In this document: one piece after another, positions 41,235-50,351 of the stretch | Layout of the letters: the number at the start of each line of letters is the position of its first letter | Position numbering within the stretch: position 1 is the first letter of the stretch | NCBI GenBank assembly: GCA_025352695.1 | Contig: JANXSK010000144.1 | Coordinates: 1 to 64,000, forward strand | Source: Ferruginibacter sp. | Lineage (GTDB): Bacteria; Bacteroidota; Bacteroidia; Chitinophagales; Chitinophagaceae | Length of the DNA: 64,000 nucleotides | Reading direction: 5' to 3' | Notes under the pieces: model-generated | What the model was told of the DNA's origin: nothing | The model's input: only the letters and a program-made list of their open reading frames with translations | The model's database searches: none | Position numbers and translations under genes: made by a program

Positions 41235-41483
41235 ATGACCAGTATCGAGATAACTAAACAAAAAATTATTAACCTGGTAATGGGAATGGATAACCCGCAG
41301 GCGCTAGAAGTATTGTTTGATGTAATGATGAAATTTGGTAATCCGTCTCCGGTGATAGGAGATGAACTGACAGATGAGCAATGGGGTGAAATAGAAAATG
41401 ATATTAAGGAAATTGAAGAAGAAGAAATTAGCCGTAAGGAAGAAGTAATGGAACATTTAAAACAATGGAAAAGCGGTAAATAA
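41235..41483 (+). CDS. Hypothetical small acidic protein
   Basis: 82 aa ORF with plausible start; no antisense conflict. Confidence 0.55.
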   Translation: MTSIEITKQKIINLVMGMDNPQALEVLFDVMMKFGNPSPVIGDELTDEQWGEIENDIKEIEEEEISRKEEVMEHLKQWKSGK

Positions 41484-41750
41484 AATAAGCAATAACTAGT
41501 ATGAAGTATGTTTCATGTATGGTATATGATTTTTTTCAACTTTCCAGGTTATTTAAAAGCTATTAGCATCTAATACATTTAATAGAACTATAAAACATCT
41601 TTCAAAAAATATAGAATCTTTACCTTGCACTTTTAATAATTAATTAAGTGGATAAATAAATAATGCATAAAAATTGCTAAAATATTTAATCATTAATTCT
41701 TAAAAAAAGTAACAGATTCTTAAATTGAGATATTTTTTATATTAGCACTC

Positions 41751-41876
41751 ATGAAATTACAAATTAAAAAAAATCATACATCAGACATCCTACATCAATC
41801 ATTTTGCATAACTACTAATGAAATCACAAATTGAAAAACATTCTATGTTAGACATCCTACATCAAACATTTTGTTT
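41751..41876 (+). repeat. Imperfect direct duplication, period 67 bp
   Basis: ATGAAATTACAAATTAAAAAAAATCATACATCAGACATCCTACATCAATCATTTTGCAT (41751) vs ATGAAATCACAAATTGAAAAACATTCTATGTTAGACATCCTACATCAAACATTTTGTTT (41818). Confidence 0.85.
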
Positions 41877-41910
41877 AGGTGCTGTTGCAATCAAAAAATA
41901 TTAACCTTTT

Positions 41911-42909
41911 ATGTCTGCAGAAAAAATTCTAAGTGATTGGAAAAAAAAACTCTTTAAACCTGTGTATTGGCTGGAAGGAGAGGAAGATTATTATATTGAT
42001 AAAGTGATAAACTATGCCGAGCACAGCATTTTGCCAGAGAGCGAAGCTGGGTTTAACCTATCTGTTTTTTATGGTAAAGATGCCAATTGGAGCGATGTGG
42101 TAAATGCCTGTATGCGCTACCCGATGTTTGCAGAAAAGCAAGTAGTGTTGTTGAAAGAAGCCCAGCAAATGAAAGATATTGATAAGCTGGAAAATTATAT
42201 TGAGCATCCTTTGGTGTCAACTATTTTTGTAGTTAGCCACAAAGAAAAAACAATTAGTAAAGTTACCAAACTTGGAAAGCTTGTTAAAAAAAATACCGAA
42301 CTGTTTCTCTCCGAAAAAATAAAAGACTATAAGCTGGTAGATTGGGTGACAGACTATGTAAAAGCGCAGGATTTTACCATGTCCCAAAAAGGGATTTTGT
42401 TGTTGGTAGATCATCTTGGTAACGATTTGAACCGCATTGTAAATGAGTTAGAAAAAATTACGGTTAACCTTGGTCAGCGTAAAACCATTACCGAAGATGA
42501 TATAGAAAAATATGTAGGCGTAAGCAAAGAGTACAATGCATTTGAACTCCAGGCTGCCATGAGCAAAAAAGACCTTGCAAAAGCGATTCGTATCATTCAA
42601 TATTTTGAAGGTAATCCCAAAGCGGTGCCGATACAATTGGTGCTGCCGGCACTGTATGGTTACTTCAGTAAGCTGTATATTATTTTTGGTATGTCAGATA
42701 AAAGCGAAACGGCTATTAAATCTTTCTTTTATAACAATCCTTATGCAGCCAAGGAAGCTTTAGCCACCGCTAAAATGTATGGTTACGAAGAGGTGGAAAG
42801 AGCCTTGTTATTATTGCACGAATACAATTTAAAGAGTGTAGGCGTTAATGATAGTGGCACTTCGGATGGCAGCTTACTAAAGGAGATGGTGGTGAAAATA
42901 ATGGGGTAA
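41911..42909 (+). CDS. holA: DNA polymerase III subunit delta
   Basis: PVYWLEGEEDYYIDKVINYAE, RYPMFAEKQVVLLKEAQ, LVDHLGNDLNRIVNELEKI, YVGVSKEYNAFELQAA. Confidence 0.93.
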   Translation: MSAEKILSDWKKKLFKPVYWLEGEEDYYIDKVINYAEHSILPESEAGFNLSVFYGKDANWSDVVNACMRYPMFAEKQVVLLKEAQQMKDIDKLENYIEHPLVSTIFVVSHKEKTISKVTKLGKLVKKNTELFLSEKIKDYKLVDWVTDYVKAQDFTMSQKGILLLVDHLGNDLNRIVNELEKITVNLGQRKTITEDDIEKYVGVSKEYNAFELQAAMSKKDLAKAIRIIQYFEGNPKAVPIQLVLPALYGYFSKLYIIFGMSDKSETAIKSFFYNNPYAAKEALATAKMYGYEEVERALLLLHEYNLKSVGVNDSGTSDGSLLKEMVVKIMG

Positions 42910-42989
42910 AATTTCGCTGTGTATCTAAAGGGGCAACTTTGGCGAAAGTGTATTAACGACTTTGCTTTTAATTTTAGTGGCGCTTATTT

Positions 42990-43083
42990 TTTCGTAGTCA
43001 ACAGTTGTACTATTACTGAGCTTTATTGGCGTCGCACACTTGTACATAATAACCTTATTGAAACTTTATTAGGCTATTGCCCA
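42990..43083 (-). repeat. Diverged copy of dispersed intergenic repeat (copy B)
   Basis: Minus-strand AATAAAGTTTCAATAAGGTTATTATGTACAAGTGTGCGACGCC...GTACAACTGTTGACTAC aligns with 48398-48449 and its upstream flank. Confidence 0.5.
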
Positions 43084-43167
43084 ACTCGTTAAACGAAAAC
43101 TAAAAAGTATAAAATGTGATAAAAATTGCAAAAAAAGCTGAAAATATAAAAAACGTATAACTCCTTA

Positions 43168-44103
43168 CTAAGAAAGTGCTTTAATTGCTGCATCCTTATC
43201 CAACGCCAGCTGTGCTTTCAACGCTTCAAATCCATTAAATTTAATTTCGCTACGCAAGTGTTTTTTTAAAGTTATGGTAAGTATGTCGCCGTAAATATCT
43301 TCATTAAAATCAAAAATATTTACTTCAATTATTTTTGTTGTTCCCTCTACTGTTGGACGAAAACCAATATTCATCATTCCTCCCCATTGTTTATTGTTAA
43401 ATTTTGAATTTTGAATTGTAACTGCATACACTCCATTGCAGGGCACCAGTTTATTTTGATCCAATATATGTAAGTTGGCGGTTGGGTAACCGATTGTACG
43501 ACCGAGTTTATTACCCTGTACCACCTTGCCGCTAAAAAAATAATTATAGCCCAAACAACTGCTTGCTGTAACAAGGTCGCCATGCAAAATCGCTTCTCTT
43601 ATTTTGGTAGAACTGATGGTAATATCCTGTAACATATATACAGGAATTTCCTTCACGGCATACTTGTATTCCGTAGCTTTTGCTTCCAGTAATTTATAGT
43701 CGCCAATGCGGTTTTTCCCAAAACGATGATCGTAACCAATAATGATGGTGTGCGGATGAAAAGTATCTACCAAAAAATCGCTGATATAAGCTTCTGCCGT
43801 TTGGTTGGCGAATGATTTAGTAAATGGTATCACCACCAAATGGTCAATACTTTCTTTTTGTAATAAACTAATTTTTTCTTCCAGCGTATTGATTAAAAAA
43901 ATAGGAGACTTTTCTTTGGCTACAATTTGCCTTGGATGTGGATCAAAAGTTACGATGATAGTTTCGCCATTTACTTTGGCAGCTTCGCTTTGCATTAGTT
44001 CAATGATCTTTCGGTGTCCATTGTGCAGGCCATCGAAAGTGCCGATGGTAATCACTGCATTTCGGAAAGCAGGCAGTTGTTGTATATCGAAGTGGACTTT
44101 CAT
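43168..44103 (-). CDS. ribF: Bifunctional riboflavin kinase / FAD synthetase
   Basis: VITIGTFDGLHNGHRKII, TFDPHPRQIV, IIIGYDHRFGKNRIGD, GRTIGYPTANL, GVYAV, MNIGFRPTVEG. Confidence 0.96.
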   Translation of the reverse strand: MKVHFDIQQLPAFRNAVITIGTFDGLHNGHRKIIELMQSEAAKVNGETIIVTFDPHPRQIVAKEKSPIFLINTLEEKISLLQKESIDHLVVIPFTKSFANQTAEAYISDFLVDTFHPHTIIIGYDHRFGKNRIGDYKLLEAKATEYKYAVKEIPVYMLQDITISSTKIREAILHGDLVTASSCLGYNYFFSGKVVQGNKLGRTIGYPTANLHILDQNKLVPCNGVYAVTIQNSKFNNKQWGGMMNIGFRPTVEGTTKIIEVNIFDFNEDIYGDILTITLKKHLRSEIKFNGFEALKAQLALDKDAAIKALS

Positions 44104-44185
44104 TTTTTAGTGGTGCAAAACTACCTGAAAATTTATTAATGGAAAATTGGTAATTGAAATTTATTTTTGCGGTTCAAATATTTTT

Positions 44186-45367
44186 ATGAGTCTTTATAGT
44201 AAAAGAGGGGTTAGTGCCCAAAAGGAAGAAGTACATGCTGCTACCAAACACCTCGACCAGGGATTGTTTCCCAATGCCTTTTGTAAAATTTATCCTGATT
44301 ATTTAGGAGGAGATGATGATTATGTGAGTGTAATGCATGCCGACGGAGCCGGCACTAAAAGCATATTGGCTTATTTATATTGGAAAGAAACAGGTGATAT
44401 TTCTGTTTGGAAAGGGATTGCTCAGGATGCGATTGTAATGAATTTAGATGACCTGTTGTGTGTAGGCGTGTATGATAACATTGTATTTAATTCAACTATC
44501 GACCGCAATAAAACCATCATTCCCGGCGAAGTATTGTTTCAAATAATCAATGGCTCTCAGCAACTGTTTGATGAATTAAAAAAGGTTGGTGTACACATTC
44601 ATTACCTGGGTGGCGAAACGGCTGATGTGGGCGACGTGGTGCGTACTATTGCAGTTAACGGCACCATGACCTGCCGCTTTCCTAAAAGCAAAGTGATCAG
44701 CAATGATAAAATTAAGGCAGGTGATGTAATTGTTGGCCTTGCCAGTTACGGACAATCAACCTACGAAAGTGAATACAACAGTGGTATAGGAAGCAATGGT
44801 TTAACCAGTGCAAGGCATGATGTGTTGAACAAATATTATGCAGATAATTTTAAAGAAAGTTATAACACGGGCCTGGATGAAGAAGTGGTGTACATTGGAA
44901 AACATAAACTATCTGATGTCATTACTTTCATCGTTGATAATGCACCCTTTACCACTTCTATTGGTAAACTGATTTTATCACCCACAAGAACTTATGCACC
45001 GGTATTAAAAATATTGCTGGAGAATGCGTTTGATAAAATTCATGGCCTGATACATTGCAGTGGTGGCGGACAAACAAAATGTATGAAATACCTGCCCGGT
45101 AATTTCAAGATCATAAAAGATAATTTGTTTGAAGCACCTGAAATTTTTAAAATCATTAAAGAGAGTAGTGGTAGTAATAATAAAGAAATGTACGAGGTGT
45201 TTAACATGGGTTGCAGGCTGGAAATTTATTGTTCCCCGGAAGATGCCGGCACAATGATAACTACTGCTAACACCTTTAATATTGATGCACAAATCATCGG
45301 CAGGGTAGAAGCGAATGATAAAAAAGAACTGGTGATTAAATTGAAGGATGAAGAGATTGTTTATTAA
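44186..45367 (+). CDS. purM: AIR synthase-related protein (phosphoribosylformylglycinamidine cyclo-ligase, Bacteroidota form)
   Basis: HADGAGTKSILAYLYWKETGD, DLLCVGVYDNIVFNSTIDRNK, GGETADVGDVVRTIAV, LIHCSGGGQTKCMKYLP, NMGCRLEIY. Start moved to ATG 44186. Confidence 0.88.
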   Translation: MSLYSKRGVSAQKEEVHAATKHLDQGLFPNAFCKIYPDYLGGDDDYVSVMHADGAGTKSILAYLYWKETGDISVWKGIAQDAIVMNLDDLLCVGVYDNIVFNSTIDRNKTIIPGEVLFQIINGSQQLFDELKKVGVHIHYLGGETADVGDVVRTIAVNGTMTCRFPKSKVISNDKIKAGDVIVGLASYGQSTYESEYNSGIGSNGLTSARHDVLNKYYADNFKESYNTGLDEEVVYIGKHKLSDVITFIVDNAPFTTSIGKLILSPTRTYAPVLKILLENAFDKIHGLIHCSGGGQTKCMKYLPGNFKIIKDNLFEAPEIFKIIKESSGSNNKEMYEVFNMGCRLEIYCSPEDAGTMITTANTFNIDAQIIGRVEANDKKELVIKLKDEEIVY

Positions 45368-45420
45368 TGCAAAGCAAAAAGTTTACGCCTTTTTAAAAGG
45401 TGTAAACTTTTTGCTTTGCA
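45368..45420. terminator. Long bidirectional terminator hairpin between convergent genes
   Basis: TGCAAAGCAAAAAGTTTACGCCTTT-TTA-AAAGGTGTAAACTTTTTGCTTTGCA: 25-bp stem with a single G-T wobble and a 3-nt loop. Confidence 0.9.
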
Positions 45421-45435
45421 AACGATGGCATATTT

Positions 45436-47640
45436 TTATTTATGTTCTTCAACTACAAAAGTAAGAGGTTGTTCTTTAAAGGCTGTAACATTATGCCCAT
45501 TTTGAAGAGCAGGTACCCACTTAGGTCCTTTTTTTATTAACGCCACGGCTGCTGAATCCATGCCATATCCATGTTTTGTTTCTGCCTTTACCTCGCTAAT
45601 GCTTCCATCTTTATTTACAATAAATTTTACAATTACTTTATAGATACCTCCAGGCGCACCTTTATTAAAAGGAATACTTGGGTTTAGATTTCTTTCAAGA
45701 TAACCCTTCCACGCAGACTCACCACCGGGAAATTTTGGTTCGTTTTCGACCTGGGTAAAAATTTTATCATCTTGTTTTGGATCAAGCCCTATTGTTTGTG
45801 CACTTGTTTTATTTTTAGCCGCTGCATCTGATACCGCAGGCTGCTTCGCTATTTCACCTGTGGCAACAACCTCTTCTATTGAGCCATATTTTCCTTGTTC
45901 GCCAAATTTTTTGATAGCTTCTTTCTTTTCTAGTATGGTTACATTAATGCGCTTGTCCGTTTGAAAGACAAATTTTTCTTCTAATAATTTATCTACTTTG
46001 TCTGAGGCTATTTTTCCATTGCCAATAACTTTCCCATCAAGTACATAGAGAATGTTTTCTGGCAGCTGATTTTTTTCTTCCTTCGGATTAATTGAAGAAT
46101 TCCCCGGAATTGTATCAACTTCAGCAGGGCTAAGAGAAGTTTTATTTAATGCTATATTATTTTGATTAGCATATTTTTCAATGGCTGCCAATACATTTTT
46201 CGCAATCGTTTCTTTTGCTTCATCCGTTTGCAGGTAGGCCAAATCTTTTTTGTTGGTAATATAACCTGCTTCAATTAAGATGGCTGGGCAAGGACTTTCT
46301 TTTAAGATCCAAATACGTTTATGTCGTTGTCTCGGTAGCATCGTAACAGGAATTTTGTAATTATTTGAGAATTCATTAATTACCGCAGAAGCAAATAATT
46401 TACTATTGTTGGTATTTGTGTTTATTTCGTTGTAAACGAATACACTCATGCCTGTTTTTATTGCAGCTGAATCTCTTGATATTCCGTCAACATGGATTGA
46501 AACAAATAGGTCTGGATTTTGCGCTTTGCTAAAATCAGCTTTTTCTTTGGGGCTTTGATAAATATCATTTTCTCTTGTTAGTATGATATTGATTTTATCA
46601 TTGCTATTCATCGATTTTATCTTTTGACTAATTGAAAGTGCAAGGTCTTTTTCAGTAAAACTGCCATCAAGACTCACTGCCCCAAAGTCTTTACCACCAT
46701 GGCCTGCATCCAGCACAACCGTTATTTTTTTACCATGATAAACCGGTGTGTGGGCGATAGTTTTTGTTTTTAAAGTAAAGGCTGCAAAGAGTAATACAGC
46801 CAGGGGCAATACAAGCACACGGCCAATATAGCTAGCTTTTGGGGTTTTGTTTTTTGTTAACATGAGTAATCTTCGTTTGATAGGTGAATAAAAAAATGGA
46901 TTGGTTAAAGCAAACTGGTGTTGCGGATAAGTGGCTTGTAATATCATGGCGGCAAAAGCTTCCGTATCGCTATCTTCTACGGCAATTTTATCGGCCATAA
47001 ATTCATGAATCATATTTAGCTCTTTACGTATCAGCCAAAAGAATGGATTGCACCAATAAAAGATAAGTACTGCATTGATGAATAATTTATCGTAACTGTG
47101 TTTTTGGTGCACATGTGCCAGCTCATGTTTAAAAATCTGCTTCCCGGTGGCAGTAGAAATATCTATGTGATCATTCCAGAAAATATATTGTAAAAAGGAA
47201 AAGGGTGTTCCTTTTGCTGTGGTATTTACAAAATAAATACTATCTATAACTGTTTGTCTGTGCTGTTTTAAGAGGGTACGAATTTTTAGAAACACCTGAA
47301 CAAACAAGCTAAAAAAAATAGCGCTGGTGAAACAATACAATAACGAAACAAGCTGTTCAGCACTAAAATTATTTCTTTGGGAAGTCAAGACAATTTCATC
47401 CAGGTAATCATTGCTGCCGCTTACCACTTGTAAAAGCTTAATGGTTTGTGCAGGTGCATTTGCGGTATGCCATATATTTATTTGTATCAATGGCATTACC
47501 AATGAAAGTACCACTGTTGCCAGCAAATAAAACCGGTTGTAGCGATGGTATATTTTATTGCGGAGCAGCAACCAATAATAGCCAAAAAAAGTGCCGGAGC
47601 AAATAATTACTTTAAGCAGGTAATAAGCGTATGGGAGCAT
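45436..47640 (-). CDS. M56 (BlaR1-like) metallopeptidase fused to N-acetylmuramoyl-L-alanine amidase and TonB C-terminal domain
   Basis: M56: FKHELAHVHQKHSYDKLF, CNPFFWLIRKELNMIHEFMAD. Amidase_3: VVLDAGHGGKDFGAV, LFVSIHVDG, AILIEAGYITN. TonB_C: FPGGESAWKGYLERNLN...GGIYKVIVKFIVNKDGSISEVKAE. Confidence 0.92.
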   Translation of the reverse strand: MLPYAYYLLKVIICSGTFFGYYWLLLRNKIYHRYNRFYLLATVVLSLVMPLIQINIWHTANAPAQTIKLLQVVSGSNDYLDEIVLTSQRNNFSAEQLVSLLYCFTSAIFFSLFVQVFLKIRTLLKQHRQTVIDSIYFVNTTAKGTPFSFLQYIFWNDHIDISTATGKQIFKHELAHVHQKHSYDKLFINAVLIFYWCNPFFWLIRKELNMIHEFMADKIAVEDSDTEAFAAMILQATYPQHQFALTNPFFYSPIKRRLLMLTKNKTPKASYIGRVLVLPLAVLLFAAFTLKTKTIAHTPVYHGKKITVVLDAGHGGKDFGAVSLDGSFTEKDLALSISQKIKSMNSNDKINIILTRENDIYQSPKEKADFSKAQNPDLFVSIHVDGISRDSAAIKTGMSVFVYNEINTNTNNSKLFASAVINEFSNNYKIPVTMLPRQRHKRIWILKESPCPAILIEAGYITNKKDLAYLQTDEAKETIAKNVLAAIEKYANQNNIALNKTSLSPAEVDTIPGNSSINPKEEKNQLPENILYVLDGKVIGNGKIASDKVDKLLEEKFVFQTDKRINVTILEKKEAIKKFGEQGKYGSIEEVVATGEIAKQPAVSDAAAKNKTSAQTIGLDPKQDDKIFTQVENEPKFPGGESAWKGYLERNLNPSIPFNKGAPGGIYKVIVKFIVNKDGSISEVKAETKHGYGMDSAAVALIKKGPKWVPALQNGHNVTAFKEQPLTFVVEEHK

Positions 47641-47740
47641 TTTTTAGTTTTTAATTCTATGTTTTTGTTTTCTGTTATTGTGTTTTGCAATTCCATGTTC
47701 TGCATTGGTACATTAGCTAATTAGCAAATCAGCAAATTGT

Positions 47741-48100
47741 TTATTTATTCTTCTTCAATTGTTTTAGCAATAATTCAAGTTCATCAATGCTTAAATTATT
47801 TTCCTTTACCATAAAAGAAACGGCGCTGCTGAAGTTGCCTTCAAAATAGCCTTTCACCAAGCTTTTCATGCTGTTTTTGCTGTACACATCTTTACCTACC
47901 AACGGGTAATACTGGTGCATGCGGCCAAATACTTTCAGCCCTACAAATTCTTTTTCCGTCAGGATTTTTATGATGGTGGCTACTGTGTTGTTGTGTGGTT
48001 TAGGGTTGGGTAGTTCATCAATGATCTCTTTTAAAAATGCTTTGTCAAGTTTCCAGATCACCTGCATTATTTGTTCTTCTGCCCTGGTTAATATTTTCAT
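47741..48100 (-). CDS. BlaI/MecI-family transcriptional repressor
   Basis: LTRAEEQIMQVIWKLDKAFLKEIIDELPNPKPHNNTVATIIKILTEKEFVGLKVFGRMHQYYPLV. Confidence 0.95.
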   Translation of the reverse strand: MKILTRAEEQIMQVIWKLDKAFLKEIIDELPNPKPHNNTVATIIKILTEKEFVGLKVFGRMHQYYPLVGKDVYSKNSMKSLVKGYFEGNFSSAVSFMVKENNLSIDELELLLKQLKKNK

Positions 48101-48397
48101 ACAAAATAGTTTTTGCTTTGCAGAAACAAACCTATAACTAATATTTTAGTTTTACAACTATTTTTTTAGTTATCAACCAGATTTAACATTTGCCGGTAAA
48201 AATTAATTTTTATTGCAGACTTTCATTAGGTTAAATTTGCAGTGCCAGAAAATATTTTTTAGAAAAGGTCTTTAAGTAATTATGGTAAGAAGACAGCGTG
48301 AATAGCATTGATTGTTTTATGATGATTATATTATTGCATTGGTAGCAGCATGAAAGATTCTGTGTGCGGGGTGATAAAAGTTTCACAATGCTGAAAA

Positions 48398-48449
48398 TGT
48401 ACAAGGGAGTGACACAAGGATGATGCTATGAAAAACAACTGTTAGTAAC
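48398..48449 (+). repeat. Diverged copy of dispersed intergenic repeat (copy A)
   Basis: TGTACAAGGGAGTGACACAAGGATGATGCTATGAAAAACAACTGTTAGTAAC, preceded by ATAAAAGTTTCACAATGCTGAAAA; matches copies at ~565-610 and ~42990-43083 on the minus strand. Confidence 0.5.
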
Positions 48450-48478
48450 AAAAAACTTTAAAAAAAACACAAACCTCC

Positions 48479-49165
48479 ATGTCTCAGGGATTAATAGAAT
48501 TAAAAAATGCAAATATTTACCAGGGTAGTAACCTTATTTTAAGTGAAGTAAACATTTCTGTAGATAAAGGCGAGTTTGTTTACCTGGTAGGTAAAACAGG
48601 AACAGGTAAAAGCAGTTTATTAAAAACATTGTATGGCGATCTTGACCTTACTGAAGGCGAGGGTTGGGTTGTGGGATATAACCTTCGTGCGCTTGACTGG
48701 AAAAAAGTTCCTTTTCTCCGTCGTAATCTTGGTGTGGTGTTTCAGGATTTTCAATTACTTACAGACAGGAATGTAAATAATAATTTGAAATTTGTTTTAA
48801 AAGCCACCGGCTGGAAAGACGAAAAACTAATGGATGAGAAAATTAATGATGTGCTGGATAAAGTGGGGCTGAAAACAAAGGGTTTTAAAATGCCTTTTGA
48901 ATTGAGTGGAGGAGAGCAACAACGTATTGATGTGGCAAGAGCGCTGTTAAATTCGCCAAAATTAATTTTGGCAGATGAACCTACTGGCAACCTTGATCCT
49001 GAAACAAGTGATGAAGTTATGCAGTTGTTGTTCAGTATCAGCAAAGACTATGGAACAGCTATTGTAATGGCCACACACGATTACATGGTGATTAATAAAT
49101 TTCCTGCTAGAACTATTAAAACCGAAAGCGGCAAGGTTTGGGACAATGCAAGCATCTCTATGTAA
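48479..49165 (+). CDS. ftsE: FtsE-like ABC transporter ATP-binding protein
   Basis: YLVGKTGTGKSSLLKTLYGD, LSGGEQQRIDVARALLNSPKLILADEPTGNLDPETSDEVM. Confidence 0.88.
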   Translation: MSQGLIELKNANIYQGSNLILSEVNISVDKGEFVYLVGKTGTGKSSLLKTLYGDLDLTEGEGWVVGYNLRALDWKKVPFLRRNLGVVFQDFQLLTDRNVNNNLKFVLKATGWKDEKLMDEKINDVLDKVGLKTKGFKMPFELSGGEQQRIDVARALLNSPKLILADEPTGNLDPETSDEVMQLLFSISKDYGTAIVMATHDYMVINKFPARTIKTESGKVWDNASISM

Positions 49166-49211
49166 AAAAAGGGTAGTGAATTATGAATAGGTAGATAGTG
49201 AATTTGAAATG

Positions 49212-50351
49212 CTAATTTTTGGGGGGCCACAATATTTCAATTAACTTATTCGCATTTGTTTGGTTGTTGTACAACTGTTGCAACAATTGTTGCCGCTTTT
49301 CATTTGCCGATTCCGTATAAGGAATAGTATATAAATATTTGATGGCTGTTTTAAAGTCATCAGCATCTTCGGCAATTGTACAAAGTTTATCTAAGCCTGA
49401 GCCTTCTACACCTGCTTTATTTACGAGGCAATGTCTGCCATTATACAAAGCATTGAGTAATTTTAATTTTACGCCGGTATTATTAAAAGAGGGCAAAATA
49501 TTTACTTGTGCCTTGGCAATCATGTCGTGTAACTCTTTATCAGATGGGTTTGCTACCAGGCAAGTATGCGTATGTTGGTGTGTCAGAAACTGCAGTTTTT
49601 GAGAAGGATCATTGCCAGCTATAACGAAGGGGATTTTAATATCGTTAAATATATTTTGTAATAACCAAACGGCAGCTTCTTCATTTTCATTAATAGATAA
49701 ATTGGCATGGTAAAGACAATAGTATCCTAAGCCTTCTTTACCTGCAGCAGTTATATAAGGTAAAAAAACAGGTAGGTGTTGAATATCTTTAGCTTTAAAA
49801 AGTTGTTTATAAACAGCTACATCATGGTCGCTTACCGCCAAAATTTTTACTTTATTGGATAATTGATTTTCGTAATTTCTTAAGAGCTTGCTTTCATGAT
49901 TAAAATAAAATTTACGAAATATATTTTTTTCATGTAATGCTAGGTGATGATAGTATTCAAACTCTGTATTGTGGAGCCTTAGCAATATCATTCTGTTGAT
50001 TAAATTACCTTTAAACAAATGGTAAGTACAATGGATGCCTTCTAGCAGAATAGGGTAATTGTCTTTTTGTAATTTATTAAGTAATGCTTTTGATTTTCTT
50101 GTATTAACAATAAAAGGTAAAACAAATGAAAAATGACTTAATTTTTTTTGTCTTTCGTAGTAATAAACTACTTCACAATATTTATTTAATTCCAATTGTG
50201 GGGGACGGTTGTTTACAAAACAGTGCAGGTAAATTTTTACGTTGTTTTGATGCAATGTTTTTATTTTGTAAAACAAGTCCATCACACCTCCAAAATCTGC
50301 TGGCCACGGCACATCATGTGTAATAATATGTAAATGTCTTTCTGCTATCAT
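49212..50351 (-). CDS. Glycosyltransferase (GT4-like)
   Basis: HIITHDVPWPADFGGVMDLFYKI; C-terminal ANPSDKELHDMIAKAQVNILPSFNNTGVKLKLLNALYNGRHCLVN. Confidence 0.8.
   Translation of the reverse strand: MIAERHLHIITHDVPWPADFGGVMDLFYKIKTLHQNNVKIYLHCFVNNRPPQLELNKYCEVVYYYERQKKLSHFSFVLPFIVNTRKSKALLNKLQKDNYPILLEGIHCTYHLFKGNLINRMILLRLHNTEFEYYHHLALHEKNIFRKFYFNHESKLLRNYENQLSNKVKILAVSDHDVAVYKQLFKAKDIQHLPVFLPYITAAGKEGLGYYCLYHANLSINENEEAAVWLLQNIFNDIKIPFVIAGNDPSQKLQFLTHQHTHTCLVANPSDKELHDMIAKAQVNILPSFNNTGVKLKLLNALYNGRHCLVNKAGVEGSGLDKLCTIAEDADDFKTAIKYLYTIPYTESANEKRQQLLQQLYNNQTNANKLIEILWPPKN

Noticed and set aside
41751-41880. Possible CRISPR-like array from the GACATCCTACATC repeats
   Set aside because: Only two imperfect units, no regular spacers, no cas genes nearby.
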